Shown here piece by piece: positions 20,828 through 31,454 of a DNA stretch of 64,000 nt. The notes beneath the pieces are model-generated. The model was not told where the DNA came from. It saw only the letters and a program-made list of their open reading frames with translations, and ran no database searches. The position numbers and the translations under genes are program-made. Origin of the DNA: Paragorgia papillata (Eukaryota > Cnidaria > Anthozoa > Scleralcyonacea > Coralliidae); NCBI GenBank assembly GCA_035771165.1, contig JAWNZC010000220.1, positions 462,501 to 526,500 of the forward strand, read 5' to 3'. The number at the start of each line of letters is the position of its first letter. Within the stretch, counting starts at the first letter, position 1.

Positions 20828-23782
20828 ATGGAAGTTCAGATCCCTGAGGAGTCGCCAAAGTCACGAAGGGCAACAGGTTCTACGTTATTACGAATGATCA
20901 AGAAACAAGCTCAGAGAAGCCCACATCAACCGCTTCATCGCCAGTCGAGTTTACATGAATCCAGCACGTTGACGAAACGGCGTTCGACTATTGTACGGGC
21001 AGACTCGTTCAAGAAGGCTATATCTATAGACGACAACAGTATCTCCCCTGCGAAGCCTCCGTCTGTAAACAGAGATGTGGAAGAGTTTACACGTTATCAC
21101 AAGGACGTCAAAAGCGCCGTGCGGTATTTCCGAATCGTGGTTGAAAAGAAAATAGATTCGAAAGTGCCAGACAACATCACCATTCTTCTAGAGTCTGTGA
21201 TCAACATCGACGACATGTTGGATTCTTGTCTCAAACTTCAAGCGACGAAAGGGCTCGAGGAACTGCGTAAAACAATGCAAGCTTGTATTTCGAAGTTGGT
21301 TAAATGGGGCGACGCTGTTCTCTTGAAGTCGTCTACCTCGTTGGATATTGACAAAGGAATGGACCTCTTGAATGCCCTCGAGAAATCCATTCAGGAACTT
21401 CACGACTCGGCCATACCGCGGCTTCAAAAAGCTTCCCTCAATCGTCAAATACGAGAATCCGTGTTACTTCTAAAACCGGAGGAAGTCTTCGCCGCTTCGA
21501 AGAACGAGACGAAAACGAAACTGTCCAAGTCTCATTCAGATGGAAGTCTGAAGGGTGTCCTTGAACAAAAAGTGAACGGCGTAGCAGAAGGGAATCGTCG
21601 TGACTCCGGCATAAGTGAACGTAGTGTGAACAGTGATAATTCTGGTTCGACTACCAGTGAATCACCACCGACTTCGACTCATTTCACGGACTCTGGTACA
21701 TGTTTGTCTGACCATGCTCCAAGTATAACCAGTGTCGAAGACAGGCCTCTGGCTGTCCAAGCGTGGTCCCCTGGTCTGAAAGCCTTTGATGACTTACCAG
21801 GCAGCCCTTTGAGTCCTGCCCCTTTTCAAAATGATAGTAATACAACATCGTCGCAAAGCAGCCATCGAGAAGTCACCACTACTGTTTGTAGCAGTAGCAG
21901 TCGAACTATTAGTAAGACAACCTATGTCCAAACTTCACACACACAGACAACGGCATGGAGTGTGAAGACAGACAAAGTGGCTCACTTCTGTGAAGAAAGT
22001 CAACAAGTTCAACACCAAGTCTACCAGACCACCAACAACAGAAGTGAATCTCTGTCCAGTTTTGGTTCATCCTTAGAACGAGGCAGTATGGACTTGTCGG
22101 ACTCGCATTCAATAGAAGAGCTTGATGAGGTTCCAGAAATGATGACTGGATTTCGAAAGACCCAGATTGTGAGTTCAGCCGAGAATACATCAAACGCAAA
22201 GAAGAAAGCCTTCCAGGTTTATATTCAGGTACTAGGTGAGTATACGAAACCTAGTGACGAATACTTGGAAAGGACTATGTCAGTGAACTCTGTGTATGAT
22301 AACTATCAAGATATGAGGAACTACACTATTGAGAAGATGGCAACCGCTCTCCAATTTTCTGGAGAGAAAACTGGAACAACGTTGATAACCACAAAGATAC
22401 CAATGTCTGGTTTACAGAAGCACGATCGAAAACAACCGTTATCACCAATGAGTGATTCCCGAAAGACAAAGTCCTTGGACTATAGAAGTTTTCCAAAGTT
22501 AAAGAAGAATTTACAGCCAATGCTCGATGAACCTAAGCAGCAGCAGCCTGCCACGATATCTCACGCGACCAGTGAATCCAGTTTAAGCAGTGGTGACGAG
22601 GAGTGTACACCACCATTAGACTCTCTTGATGTCTCAAAGTTTTTGGTATTCCGAGACGAGCCGAGTGGCCAGATTCTTTATGGTGGTGTGGCCGATGCAT
22701 TGATTGTTCATGCTACGAACTCGAGTAAGAAAGACTTTGTATTTTCAGAAGCTTTCATTACTACGTACAGAGCATTTATTACATGCTATGACTTGATCCA
22801 TCGGCTTATCTACAGAGTGCATCGGATGAAAGTGAAAGGGCACAAACGTGCGAGCCAGAATGCGTATCTACTACTGTTGAGAGTAATCGATGATCTTGTT
22901 GCACCGATTCCAAAGAATATCTTAGATATGTTGGTCAAGGAAACGCACAACTTGTTCTCCAACGGTCAGCTGATGTTTGGGAAATGGATAAGAGATCGCA
23001 TCATTCCCAAGAGTGAGATGCACCACCGCAGCCAAGAAAGTATCACGTTTACAACACCAGAAGCCATGGAGAAGCAGTGTTCGATCTTCTCGTTCCACAG
23101 TGAAGATATCGCAAAGCAGTTGACCATTCAGGATGCCCAGTACTACAGTCGCATCGAGATCCCAGAAATATTATCCTGGGGCAAGGCGCAGAATGAGGAT
23201 ATGGCACCAAACCTGGCAACATTCACCGAGCATTTCAACCAAGTTTCCTACTGGGTCCGAACGTACATCCTGTCCTTCGAGAAAACTCACGACCGAGAGA
23301 AAGTGTACAACAAGTTCCTCAAGATCATGAAGTGGTTAAGAAAGTTTAACAATTTCAATTCACTTCTAGCCATCTTCTCAGCATTGGATTGTTCTGCGAT
23401 CCGTCGCTTGGGTTTCCCCAAGGCGAGCACCGACACCCTGGCAACCTTCTCATCTCTGATTGAAAGCGAAGGATCATTTCGTGTGTACCGATTGGCTCTC
23501 GCCGAAGTCAAGCCACCGTGTATTCCATATCTTGGGCTGATCCTACAAGATGTGACCTTTACATACATTGGAAATAAAGATGAATTACCTGATGGGAAAG
23601 TGAACTTTTACAAATGCTGGCAACTCTTTCAGATGTTGGAGGAGTTTAGGAAATTCCGTATCAGCAACTACGAGTTTGAACGAGATTCACGAATCATGTC
23701 GTTCTTCGCAGGATTTCAGAACTACTTATCTGAGGATGAACTGTATGACCGGTCCTTGGTCCTGAAGCCGCGTGATAGATGA
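20828..23782 (+). CDS. RAPGEF1: Rap guanine-nucleotide exchange factor 1 (C3G-like), complete in one exon
   Basis: A single open frame of 984 codons. Residues about 85-210 (SAVRYFRIVVEK and the following helices) match the N-terminal domain of C3G. Residues about 220-600 are Ser/Thr-rich and probably disordered. A Ras-exchanger N-motif lies at about 605-735 (FITTYRAFITCYDLIHRLIY). The catalytic CDC25 domain lies at about 755-980, with LSWGKAQ, TFTEHFNQVSYWVR, LRKFNNFNSLLAIFSALD and PPCIPYLGLILQDVTF; the last two are near-diagnostic of C3G. The protein would load GTP on Rap1 downstream of receptor and adhesion signals. I do not see a PxLPxK Crk-SH3 site such as vertebrate C3G carries; the proline clusters (PAKPPS, SPPTS) lack it. 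No intron interrupts the frame, unlike the multi-exon vertebrate gene. The ATG at 20,828 is the first in frame and gives the expected length. Confidence 0.95.
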   Translation: MEVQIPEESPKSRRATGSTLLRMIKKQAQRSPHQPLHRQSSLHESSTLTKRRSTIVRADSFKKAISIDDNSISPAKPPSVNRDVEEFTRYHKDVKSAVRYFRIVVEKKIDSKVPDNITILLESVINIDDMLDSCLKLQATKGLEELRKTMQACISKLVKWGDAVLLKSSTSLDIDKGMDLLNALEKSIQELHDSAIPRLQKASLNRQIRESVLLLKPEEVFAASKNETKTKLSKSHSDGSLKGVLEQKVNGVAEGNRRDSGISERSVNSDNSGSTTSESPPTSTHFTDSGTCLSDHAPSITSVEDRPLAVQAWSPGLKAFDDLPGSPLSPAPFQNDSNTTSSQSSHREVTTTVCSSSSRTISKTTYVQTSHTQTTAWSVKTDKVAHFCEESQQVQHQVYQTTNNRSESLSSFGSSLERGSMDLSDSHSIEELDEVPEMMTGFRKTQIVSSAENTSNAKKKAFQVYIQVLGEYTKPSDEYLERTMSVNSVYDNYQDMRNYTIEKMATALQFSGEKTGTTLITTKIPMSGLQKHDRKQPLSPMSDSRKTKSLDYRSFPKLKKNLQPMLDEPKQQQPATISHATSESSLSSGDEECTPPLDSLDVSKFLVFRDEPSGQILYGGVADALIVHATNSSKKDFVFSEAFITTYRAFITCYDLIHRLIYRVHRMKVKGHKRASQNAYLLLLRVIDDLVAPIPKNILDMLVKETHNLFSNGQLMFGKWIRDRIIPKSEMHHRSQESITFTTPEAMEKQCSIFSFHSEDIAKQLTIQDAQYYSRIEIPEILSWGKAQNEDMAPNLATFTEHFNQVSYWVRTYILSFEKTHDREKVYNKFLKIMKWLRKFNNFNSLLAIFSALDCSAIRRLGFPKASTDTLATFSSLIESEGSFRVYRLALAEVKPPCIPYLGLILQDVTFTYIGNKDELPDGKVNFYKCWQLFQMLEEFRKFRISNYEFERDSRIMSFFAGFQNYLSEDELYDRSLVLKPRDR

Positions 23783-24111
23783 TAAACATTGGACAGTATT
23801 TGTGTTTGTGTAAACTGACAAGGTATTGAAACAAAAATTTTATTAACGATGTGTTACGCACTTGTCATTTTACAGAAAAACTAATGTTAGCATCTAAATT
23901 TTTAAGAAGTGCCAATTTATTCTTTTTTGTATATTTAAGTAGAGAATTTTTTAAAACTTGTTTTAATAATAGTTCAAATTGTGTACAAATACAGATTTAT
24001 TGAGTCGCGGTAAACAACATTTTATGAAGAGAACCTTATTTATAATTAAAGCCACTTTTTTTCACAGTGGAAAGATAAGTTTTTTGACAATAACCCCTTA
24101 CATTTCTGTAA

Positions 24112-24276
24112 AATAAACTTGTAAAAAGAATTCAACAGTGAATCGATGTAGAAGTGTTATATTTTTGGAGCATATTTGCAATTGCTAATTAACATATCGC
24201 ACACAAGTGATACCTTGAAAAAAGCTTAGTTTCTCTTCAAATTCCACCTCTGTTCTTTTTTAGAAAAATAAATAAA
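24112..24276 (+). promoter_or_regulatory. candidate polyadenylation signals for RAPGEF1
   Basis: AATAAA occurs at 24,112-24,117 and, overlapping, at 24,267-24,272 and 24,271-24,276. They lie 330-490 bp after the stop in AT-rich sequence, suitable for the 3' end. Confidence 0.5.
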
Positions 24277-24299
24277 CACATGCCTTGTAGTTTTCTAAG

Positions 24300-26270
24300 T
24301 TAGTATGTGATAAGAGGCACTTTAAAACAATTTTGAAGAAATTGTGGTACAATTTTGAACGGTTTTCGTTGAATCCAATGGTCTGACAATGAACCTTTGA
24401 ACATGCAGCTACAGAGGTGGATATTTGATGGGGAATTTTTAATATATCACAGTTTAGAAAATAAAATATGTATTTCTGTAAGTAAAATATTAGTTCATTT
24501 TGGGAACTTAGAATATACTTATTAAATACAAACTACACTTTTTTATTTTTAACTTTCTTTTATATGGGTCTAGCTTGACTTTGTGTCCACCGACTGAGAC
24601 TATGATTACTATATTTCTGAAGAATAAGGTCCCTAGATCTCAATTAAGCTTCAGAAATTTAATTTCATTATTTCATACTCTAGCGAGATAAAAGCAATAG
24701 CAATTCAATTTGTCTTGTGGTGGTGTGGTTAGGGATAAAATACATATAGTAGAAAGTCATGCTGAGAGTTGTTTGTTTTTGTATAAGATTTTTGACATTG
24801 AGAAACCGATATCTCATCTTTATATCTGTGAAATAGGAACACTTTTTTCAAGTTGTTTTTCTGGGGGCCGTTGGTATTCTTTCATTAAGCCAAACTTCCT
24901 TGTTAATGGCAAAAAATTGTGGCGGTGCGCCAGTCGAAGTTGGATTAATAAAAATTAAGCCAAATGTTATTTATGCAAAATCTATCATCGTTTCGCCCAT
25001 TAGGCATATTGACACAAACGTTATATATTAAACACATTTCATCCCAAAAGCTGTTGAATATATCAGAAAAGACTAATGTGAAACGGTTTAGTGATATACT
25101 AAAACTAAACGAAGTTTTGACTTTGTATAAGGAAGAGTTTTGTATTTCAAGGATGATTTTATCGGCTTTTAGGTCATCGTTAATAATATTATGAACAAGG
25201 AAATAGGATTTATATGACAATATAAAGCTTAATTGTTGATCTCGTTTTCTCGTGAACTGCTCAGATTTACTCGGAATTGCTTTGTTCGAACCCGGCAGAC
25301 TTCTCGAGATATTATAAAGCGTAGCTAATCGGAAAATGCAAATTGCTTAATTGTTTGATTTGTAATTATATCGAAGGAAAGCAGTGGGCTATTTTTTTGC
25401 CTGATGTTGGCGGTAGAGATTTGATCCTATACGTTGACTCACAGCCGGGGAAGATTACGATGGGCTTTCTCCCATCTCTTTGGGAGCCCTTTCATAAAGG
25501 ATAGTTCACACGGGATTTTTACAGCGATTATTCTACTTCTGGTGCATGTGGTCGAATGGATTGACTTACGAATGTATTGGACCATTTTTGTAAAGCTATA
25601 TTCTTCAATACTTTTGTAAGATATCTACTCAATCGCATGTGTTAGGGTGAGAAAAATCGCAGTCATAATCGCCTGTGATATAAACGGGCCCTTATTGATT
25701 AAGACGTGAAAAAGACGTGAATTTATTGATTAAATTTGCGGAAGCCTTTGATAAGCTTCTCTATACTTAATGGTTCCCATAGTGAAATTTTAGCTCGTTT
25801 GGAAATTAAACTTAGTGTTAAAGCTGATTCATTAGCCAGTCCGGCTCTTTTCTTTGATTCTCAATATAAGTTGGATATCTATGTTGGCGTTTTGTTCAGT
25901 TTCGAGACCAGAATTTCAACAATCCATGTGGTTTGGCGTCTGTACGTCAAATATGGTTAAACCAAGGTTCGAACCGTAAGGGCTTTAGGAAACACCCAAA
26001 GGAAGCAGCAACCCCCGCATGACAAGCAAAGAAAAGCCCACAAAATGTTTTTTATTCATAAGTAGTTCTGTTTTTTTTGTTATCAGACCTTGAGGCGTCA
26101 TTCTCTCTTGAAATCAGCTCATAGTTTCCTGAATAATTGTTAAATATAATCAGTCAGCTTAATACAATGTAAGGATTTTCACTGCGGAAAAACTGACTAA
26201 CCTCGCCTCGTTTCTTGGCCAATACAGGACCAATATCAATTATTTCTATATTTTTAATTTTTCCCACCTG
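24300..26270. other. intergenic stretch, nothing recognised
   Basis: AT-rich unique sequence. A lone gaggcactttaaa at 24,313-24,325 resembles one end of the TTTAAAGTGC foldback family. Open frames of 60-90 codons are not convincing. Confidence 0.5.
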
Positions 26271-26274
26271 CAAA

Positions 26275-26472
26275 TTAGTCTGGTGAGACTAAACTTTAAG
26301 TCACCCTTGAGGGGTTAGTCACAGTTAAATATAGTTTAGGTTTTGGTCAGTGTAATATATAGACTGAGTATATATAATAGATCTACTGTATATACTACAG
26401 AATATATATATATATATATATATTGTGACAAACCCCTCAAGGGTGACTTAAAGTTTAGTCTCACCAGACTAA
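26275..26472. mobile_element. MITE with about 48-bp TIRs
   Basis: The left arm is TTAGTCTGGTGAGACTAAAC, then TTTAAGTCACCCTTGAGG; the right arm is its near-perfect inverse. The interior is (TA)-rich. Confidence 0.88.
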
Positions 26473-26530
26473 AAAATATATAGAAATATATAAAAAAAAT
26501 ATAGAAATAATTATATATATATATATAATT

Positions 26531-26689
26531 AACAAATAGATTCCATTTTGCCGTTGTCTGTTCGGTAAGAACAAAAAAGTGGCCCACGAGACGCAGTCGA
26601 GTCAGGGTCACTGATGTTCTTACCACGTTGTTACGTCTTCTGTGCATCTATAACTGAACAGACAACAAAAAAAATGGAATCTATTTGTT
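26531..26689. mobile_element. short TIR element (AACAAATAGATTCCATTTT ends)
   Basis: Both ends carry AACAAATAGATTCCATTTT followed by TTGTCTGTTC. The interior holds an imperfect GGTAAGAACA inverted pair. A fragment with CAATCTATTTGTT is at about 41,440. Confidence 0.8.
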
Positions 26690-27444
26690 TTATACAATAC
26701 AAAAATTTAACTCTTGACGGATTTGGGGGCATGAAGAAAGAAAAAAGCAAGTCAGCTGACGTGATCCGTGTGTCTGTCCTCTAATAGATCATGTGCAACA
26801 ACCAATGAAAACACGCATAGCAACCAGAGTATTGTATAAATATATATATATATATAAGATTGTCGGAGACAGTCTACTGGGTACTGACTTTAAATAGAGT
26901 GCTCAATATGTTAAAGGATAGAGCGAATTTGTGTGTGTGTGTGTATATATATATATATTCACAACTTTCAAGACTTCCGCAGCCGTTAAATCGAGCTTCG
27001 CCTAAATCGATTGGATTGTTTTTTTGTTTTTGTTTTTAAATCAACTATTTAGCGTAACTAATTACAATTGCTGAATCACTGTGGACTTTTCTAACTTATA
27101 TTTTGGGTATAAGTTTGGAACTTTCTAGTTGTATTACGTTTTTCTCTTTGTAAACATGTCCTTGAGAATATTCTGGTATATTTTAAAGCACCTGTATTAT
27201 ATACATGCACATGCATAGCCGTGATTATCTGTGACAGGTTTTGTGAGTACGACTGACATTCCCAAACTTCAATCTTGTCACTAAAACAAAATCTTGCTCC
27301 TGTATACGTACGGGACACACAGGGATAACTAGTGACTCCAAAGTCATTCAACCTTTTAGTTACGGTATCAGTGACTTTTCAGCGTTATAATATACTTAGA
27401 AATGTTATATTAGGGTTTTGCATGTGAAATCTAAGAGTAAAAAA

Positions 27445-27666
27445 GTAGAGTGCTGTGTAGGCAGTGTTTTAGATATAGAGCAAGCATGAAAAGGTACGCG
27501 TTAGCCTGCGGGCAGGCTCTCCCAACATGTTGTGAAACCACATTTCACAGCTGCAACGGGAGGGCCTGCCCGCAGGCTAGCTACGCGTGGTCAACTGACG
27601 TTTCGAGCGCAGCCCTTTATTCGGGAAATCGGGCGTCTGCACGCAGGCTACCCTTTATCAGAGTAG
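27445..27666. mobile_element. GTAGAGTGCTG-family TIR element, copy with internal hairpin
   Basis: It starts GTAGAGTGCTGTGTAGGCAG, then TGTTTTAGATATAGAGCA. It contains GACGTTTCGAGCGCAGCCCT and TTTATCAGAGTAGA. An inserted inverted repeat (GTTAGCCTGCGGGCAGGC and its inverse) lies at about 27,500-27,583. Other copies: 17,450-17,590, 29,842-30,054, 31,455-31,584, 35,552-35,690, 49,549-49,660, 49,990-50,172 and 52,365-52,446. Confidence 0.75.
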
Positions 27667-27702
27667 ATTAGAATGTAGAGGTTACTAGATAAATCAAGCC
27701 GT

Positions 27703-27764
27703 TTATTTATTTATTTGTTTGTTTGTTTGTTTGTTCGTTCGTTCGTTCGTTCGTTCGTTCGTTC
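27703..27764. repeat. (TTTA)n(TTTG)n(TTCG)n compound microsatellite
   Basis: Three successive tetranucleotide phases differing by single bases. Confidence 0.95.
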
Positions 27765-27868
27765 TGGACTGGGCCTAGGAAGTGGAATGACTGAATGACC
27801 TAGGAAACCACTGGTACAATAATATATAGTGAAATAAAAGTAAGCTTGCTGCGTAGGCAGTGTAGAAA

Positions 27869-27979
27869 CAACAATCGAAATATAGTAAGGTTAGATATAC
27901 TGCCGAAACAGAGAACGTAGGAATCTAACGCGTTCTCTGTTTCGGCAGTATATCTAACCTTACTATATTTCGATTGTTG
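27869..27979. mobile_element. 111-bp hairpin element (49-bp arms)
   Basis: The arms run CAACAATCGAAATATAGTAA, then GGTTAGATATACTGCCGAAA, then CAGAGAACG. They are followed by a 13-bp loop and the exact inverse. The same arms flank a longer interior at 49,990-50,150. Confidence 0.9.
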
Positions 27980-29014
27980 GTACAATAATATTGCGTGATA
28001 TGTTTACCTAGCAACTTAATTGGCTCGCAACAAAATCGCGAGACAAGTTGCAAAAAAGACCCTGCAATGCGTGCATAGTGTAAAACCGCCTTATTTAATC
28101 ATTGATAGAAAACGACTGGACGAAACTCGAGGGATCAGATTTAGGTCAAGGGCGAGGTGGTAGAATAAACAAAACCTTAATTCGCGACTGTAGGCTTTGG
28201 TATTTTACTCCGGCTAACACCAGACGATTTTACTCGTCAAGGGGAGAGCGGGTTAAACATCAACAAATTTTGAAACAACATTATACTTATTCAGGCTATA
28301 CTCGCAGATAATATATAAATAAAAATTTCGGAAGAAATACTTGTCAGAAGATTAAGTCTCGCTAATTAGAGAGGTGCCTAAAAGTAAATAGACAGCTTAT
28401 AGTGTTGTTTGAATTGTTGTTCAATTTGGATTGTTCAGAGTTCGGCGTCTCAGGATTGTTCTAGAGTTGTGTGTCGTGCGACGAGCAAAACAAATACAGT
28501 CATGAGAGGAATTAGCGAGATCAGATCAATACTGATAGATATCTAACTAATGAGTACAATCAATGCTTTTCCGGCCGCATAAAGTTTGGAATTAATGTCG
28601 GAAATTGAAATCTTGTTTGATCCTACTGTAGTAATTCCTTTGATTGGGTGTAACTATTTTTCGGTCAAAAGCACGTTTTTTGGGGGCAAAATTCCGGTGT
28701 TTGCACTGATAGTTTGAAAAAAAAATTGACGCTCAAAATTGGCTAAACATGCAAGCGAACTCACAACCTGATCACCGTTGAGAGACGGTTCCGCCTAAAC
28801 AGACGTTTCGCTATATCGCTTAAATTTTGGTGTTTGTGAAATTCAGTCTGTCTATTTGAGATAAAACGTTATATAACATACTTATAAACTCACTATAATG
28901 ATGCTTAATTTCTGATGCAATACTAACAAAGGCAAGCTGAAGCTCTTTGAAGCTCAAAATTTTACTGACTTATTCCAAATTTCTATTCAGATAAAGAGTA
29001 AAATAGTCTGGCGT

Positions 29015-29369
29015 TAAGCCCCCACAGACGACCAAGTTTTCCTTGACAAGTTTTATTTGTTCGTGTGCACGACACAAGTTGACAAGTTTTTCCTTGACAA
29101 GGAGCCTTGTTCAAAAGCTGGTCATGCCAGCTTTTGAACAAGGAGATTTGTTCGTGTGTATAGTCGTCAAGGAAAACTTGACAACTCATCTCCGAAGCTT
29201 ATTACGCGATCATTACCGTCAAGAAAAACTTGTCCAACCGTACACACGAGGGATTATAACTTGTCAAGGAAAATTGTTTGAAAAAAACGTGTTCATCGTA
29301 CACACGAGCAAGGGAAGTTACCAAGGAACTTGTCAAGGACGAAAACTTGGTCGTCTGTGCGGGGCTTTA
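29015..29369. mobile_element. foldback element with TIR TAAAGCCCC...GACGACCAAGTTTTC
   Basis: Left TAAGCCCCCACAGACGACCA, then AGTTTTCCTTGACAAGTT; right is the near-inverse, ending GTCGTCTGTGCGGGGCTTTA. The centre has a second perfect hairpin (CCTTGTTCAAAAGCTGG either side of TCATG, 29,103-29,141). The motif CTTGACAAG recurs in both orientations. Confidence 0.85.
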
Positions 29370-29841
29370 GACAGAGTAAAATAGTCTGGTGTTAGACAGA
29401 GTAAAAATTAAGGTCTGGTGTTAGACAGAGTAAAATAGTCTGGTGTTAGACAGAGTAAAAAGGTCTTGCGTTAGACATTAAGGGCTACCCCCCACCCACC
29501 CTCCACATCCCTTGTTTGGTCGCCCTTGGCGAGTAGTATTGTTCTTGGAAGTCTCGTTTTAATTTGTTTTGGTGACGACCTTCATGTCTTTACTTAGCCT
29601 TGGAAGGAGATATATAGGCCTATCTGCACCATATAGGATTTCTTTATTGTCATGCTGGGCGATGTAATTGTTTCTACACGGGACACTTCCTGCGCATGAT
29701 TGGATAATCAATGTTGCAAAAAGACGTTTGGACGCTGGCGACTCAATAGCATTAGCCAGGATAGTGATAATCGTGAAAAGAAATCGTATACTGTGTGGAT
29801 GGACTTGACCTAGATTGACCTTGTATCCGACCAATATAAAA

Positions 29842-30054
29842 GTAGAGTGTTGCATAGCTAGGCTGTGGTTTTCAACTGATAAGAACTACAAGGTGGTATG
29901 AGCGAAGTGAATTCGAATTAGTTTTGAAAACGAAATACTGGAGGAGCTCTTCATCGGAGTAAAAATGTAAAATGGGAGATCTCCGCGGTTTACCACCTTT
30001 TCTGCTTTGCTCTATCCAAAACACTGCCTACGCAGCACGCAACGTTTTTACACT
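29842..30054. mobile_element. GTAGAGTGCTG-family TIR element, both ends present
   Basis: The left end GTAGAGTGTTGCATAGCTAG is matched by the right end CACTGCCTACGCAGCAC. This copy shows that the family is bounded by inverted repeats of about 35 bp, with the TTCATCGGAGTAAAA core near the middle. Confidence 0.75.
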
Positions 30055-30315
30055 CGAAGTGATAAACCGACAAAATACAAGGGTAGGTGCGCAATGAGAA
30101 TAAATCGTATAGATTAAAAATAAAACGAAATGAGACTACGAATTAAAAAGGTCTTCTCAGGTTGTTACTTGATGAAGGATCTGTGTTGCATGACTTGTCA
30201 GGGATTGCACAACTCAGATATACTTGAGAGATGTCATGCTTAATATTGTGTGGGAGGCATGTGTAGACAATATAAGCGATAACGATATAAATAATGCTTA
30301 GATACACAATATACT

Positions 30316-30960
30316 GGAGGCGCTGGTGTCACGCTGGTTAGCGCAAATGCGGCTTTCACCTCTGCAAATTCCAGTTTGTCCAGTTTAGTTTTCCTGTGGT
30401 AACACTGGAGGAATGAGGAATACAGTGGACTTCAGGGAGAACAGTTTAGATATAACTGATAAGGTTATCCAGTATAAATAAAGTTAGTTTAGTTTACTTT
30501 GGTTTCCTCGTGTAGTAACACTGGATCAATGAAGGATGGTCCTTACTGGACCTCTAGGAAGAACAGTTTAGATACAACTCAGTGATAGGGTTATCCAGTA
30601 TAAATAAAGTTAGTTTAGTTTACTCTGGTTTCCTTCTGTATAGTAACACTGGATCAATGAGGGGTGCATGGTCTTTACTGGACCTCTAGGGAGAACAGTT
30701 TAGATATGACTGATAGGGTTATCCAGTATAAATAAAGTTAGTTTAGTTTACTCTAGTTTCCTTCTGTATAGTAACACTGGATCAATGAGGGGTGCATGGT
30801 CTTTACTGGACCTCTAGGGAGAACAATTTAGATATGACTGATAGGGTTATCTAGTATAAACTAATGTTTGTTTAGTTTACTCCAGTTTACTCTTGTAACA
30901 CTAAACCAACGAGGAGGGTTATCCAGTAGAAATAGAGTAACGAGTGTTAAATAAAATATG
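30316..30960 (+). repeat. 128-bp tandem satellite, array 1
   Basis: GTAACACTGG marks units at 30,399, 30,515, 30,643, 30,771 and 30,893, giving periods of 116, 128, 128 and 122. Each unit has GAACAGTTTAGATATGACTG, then ATAGGGTTATCCAGTATAAA, then TAAAGTTAGTTTAGTTTACT. The first unit follows GGTTAGCGCAAATGCGGC, which may be a tRNA-like head. Confidence 0.88.
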
Positions 30961-31454
30961 CAATGTTGAAGTCTAGACCAAACCAGGACCCTAGTTGCGA
31001 AAAGGCAATATACCAATGCCTTATTAACGCTAACCTGCGGGCCGGTCGCCCTGCTGCTTTGAAAGCACCGGAGAAATAGCCTACTCGCAGGCTAGGCCAA
31101 AGCATATGTTAGTAAAACATTTATAGTTATCTACAAAATGTGTTGCGTTGTGAGCGTGTTTACTTGTCAATGCATCGAGTAGGTTTGAGTTTGAGTTTAC
31201 ACCTGTCGTTTTATACACTTGAAATCACTTCTAACTCGTCAGCAAAACTAACGAGCGTTTCTGCTCTTCAATGATACGAACTAAGCACAAACTATACAAC
31301 TCGGGCGTTACTATATATGCGTTCAAATATTACCTCTTATATAGATTTTCAATAAACATGTTATTACAAGAATGGTTGATCTTGGACGCAAAATCATGCA
31401 CTAACATATGTTTCTTACAAATCTATCTTATGGATTAAATTAGTGTAAAAACTA

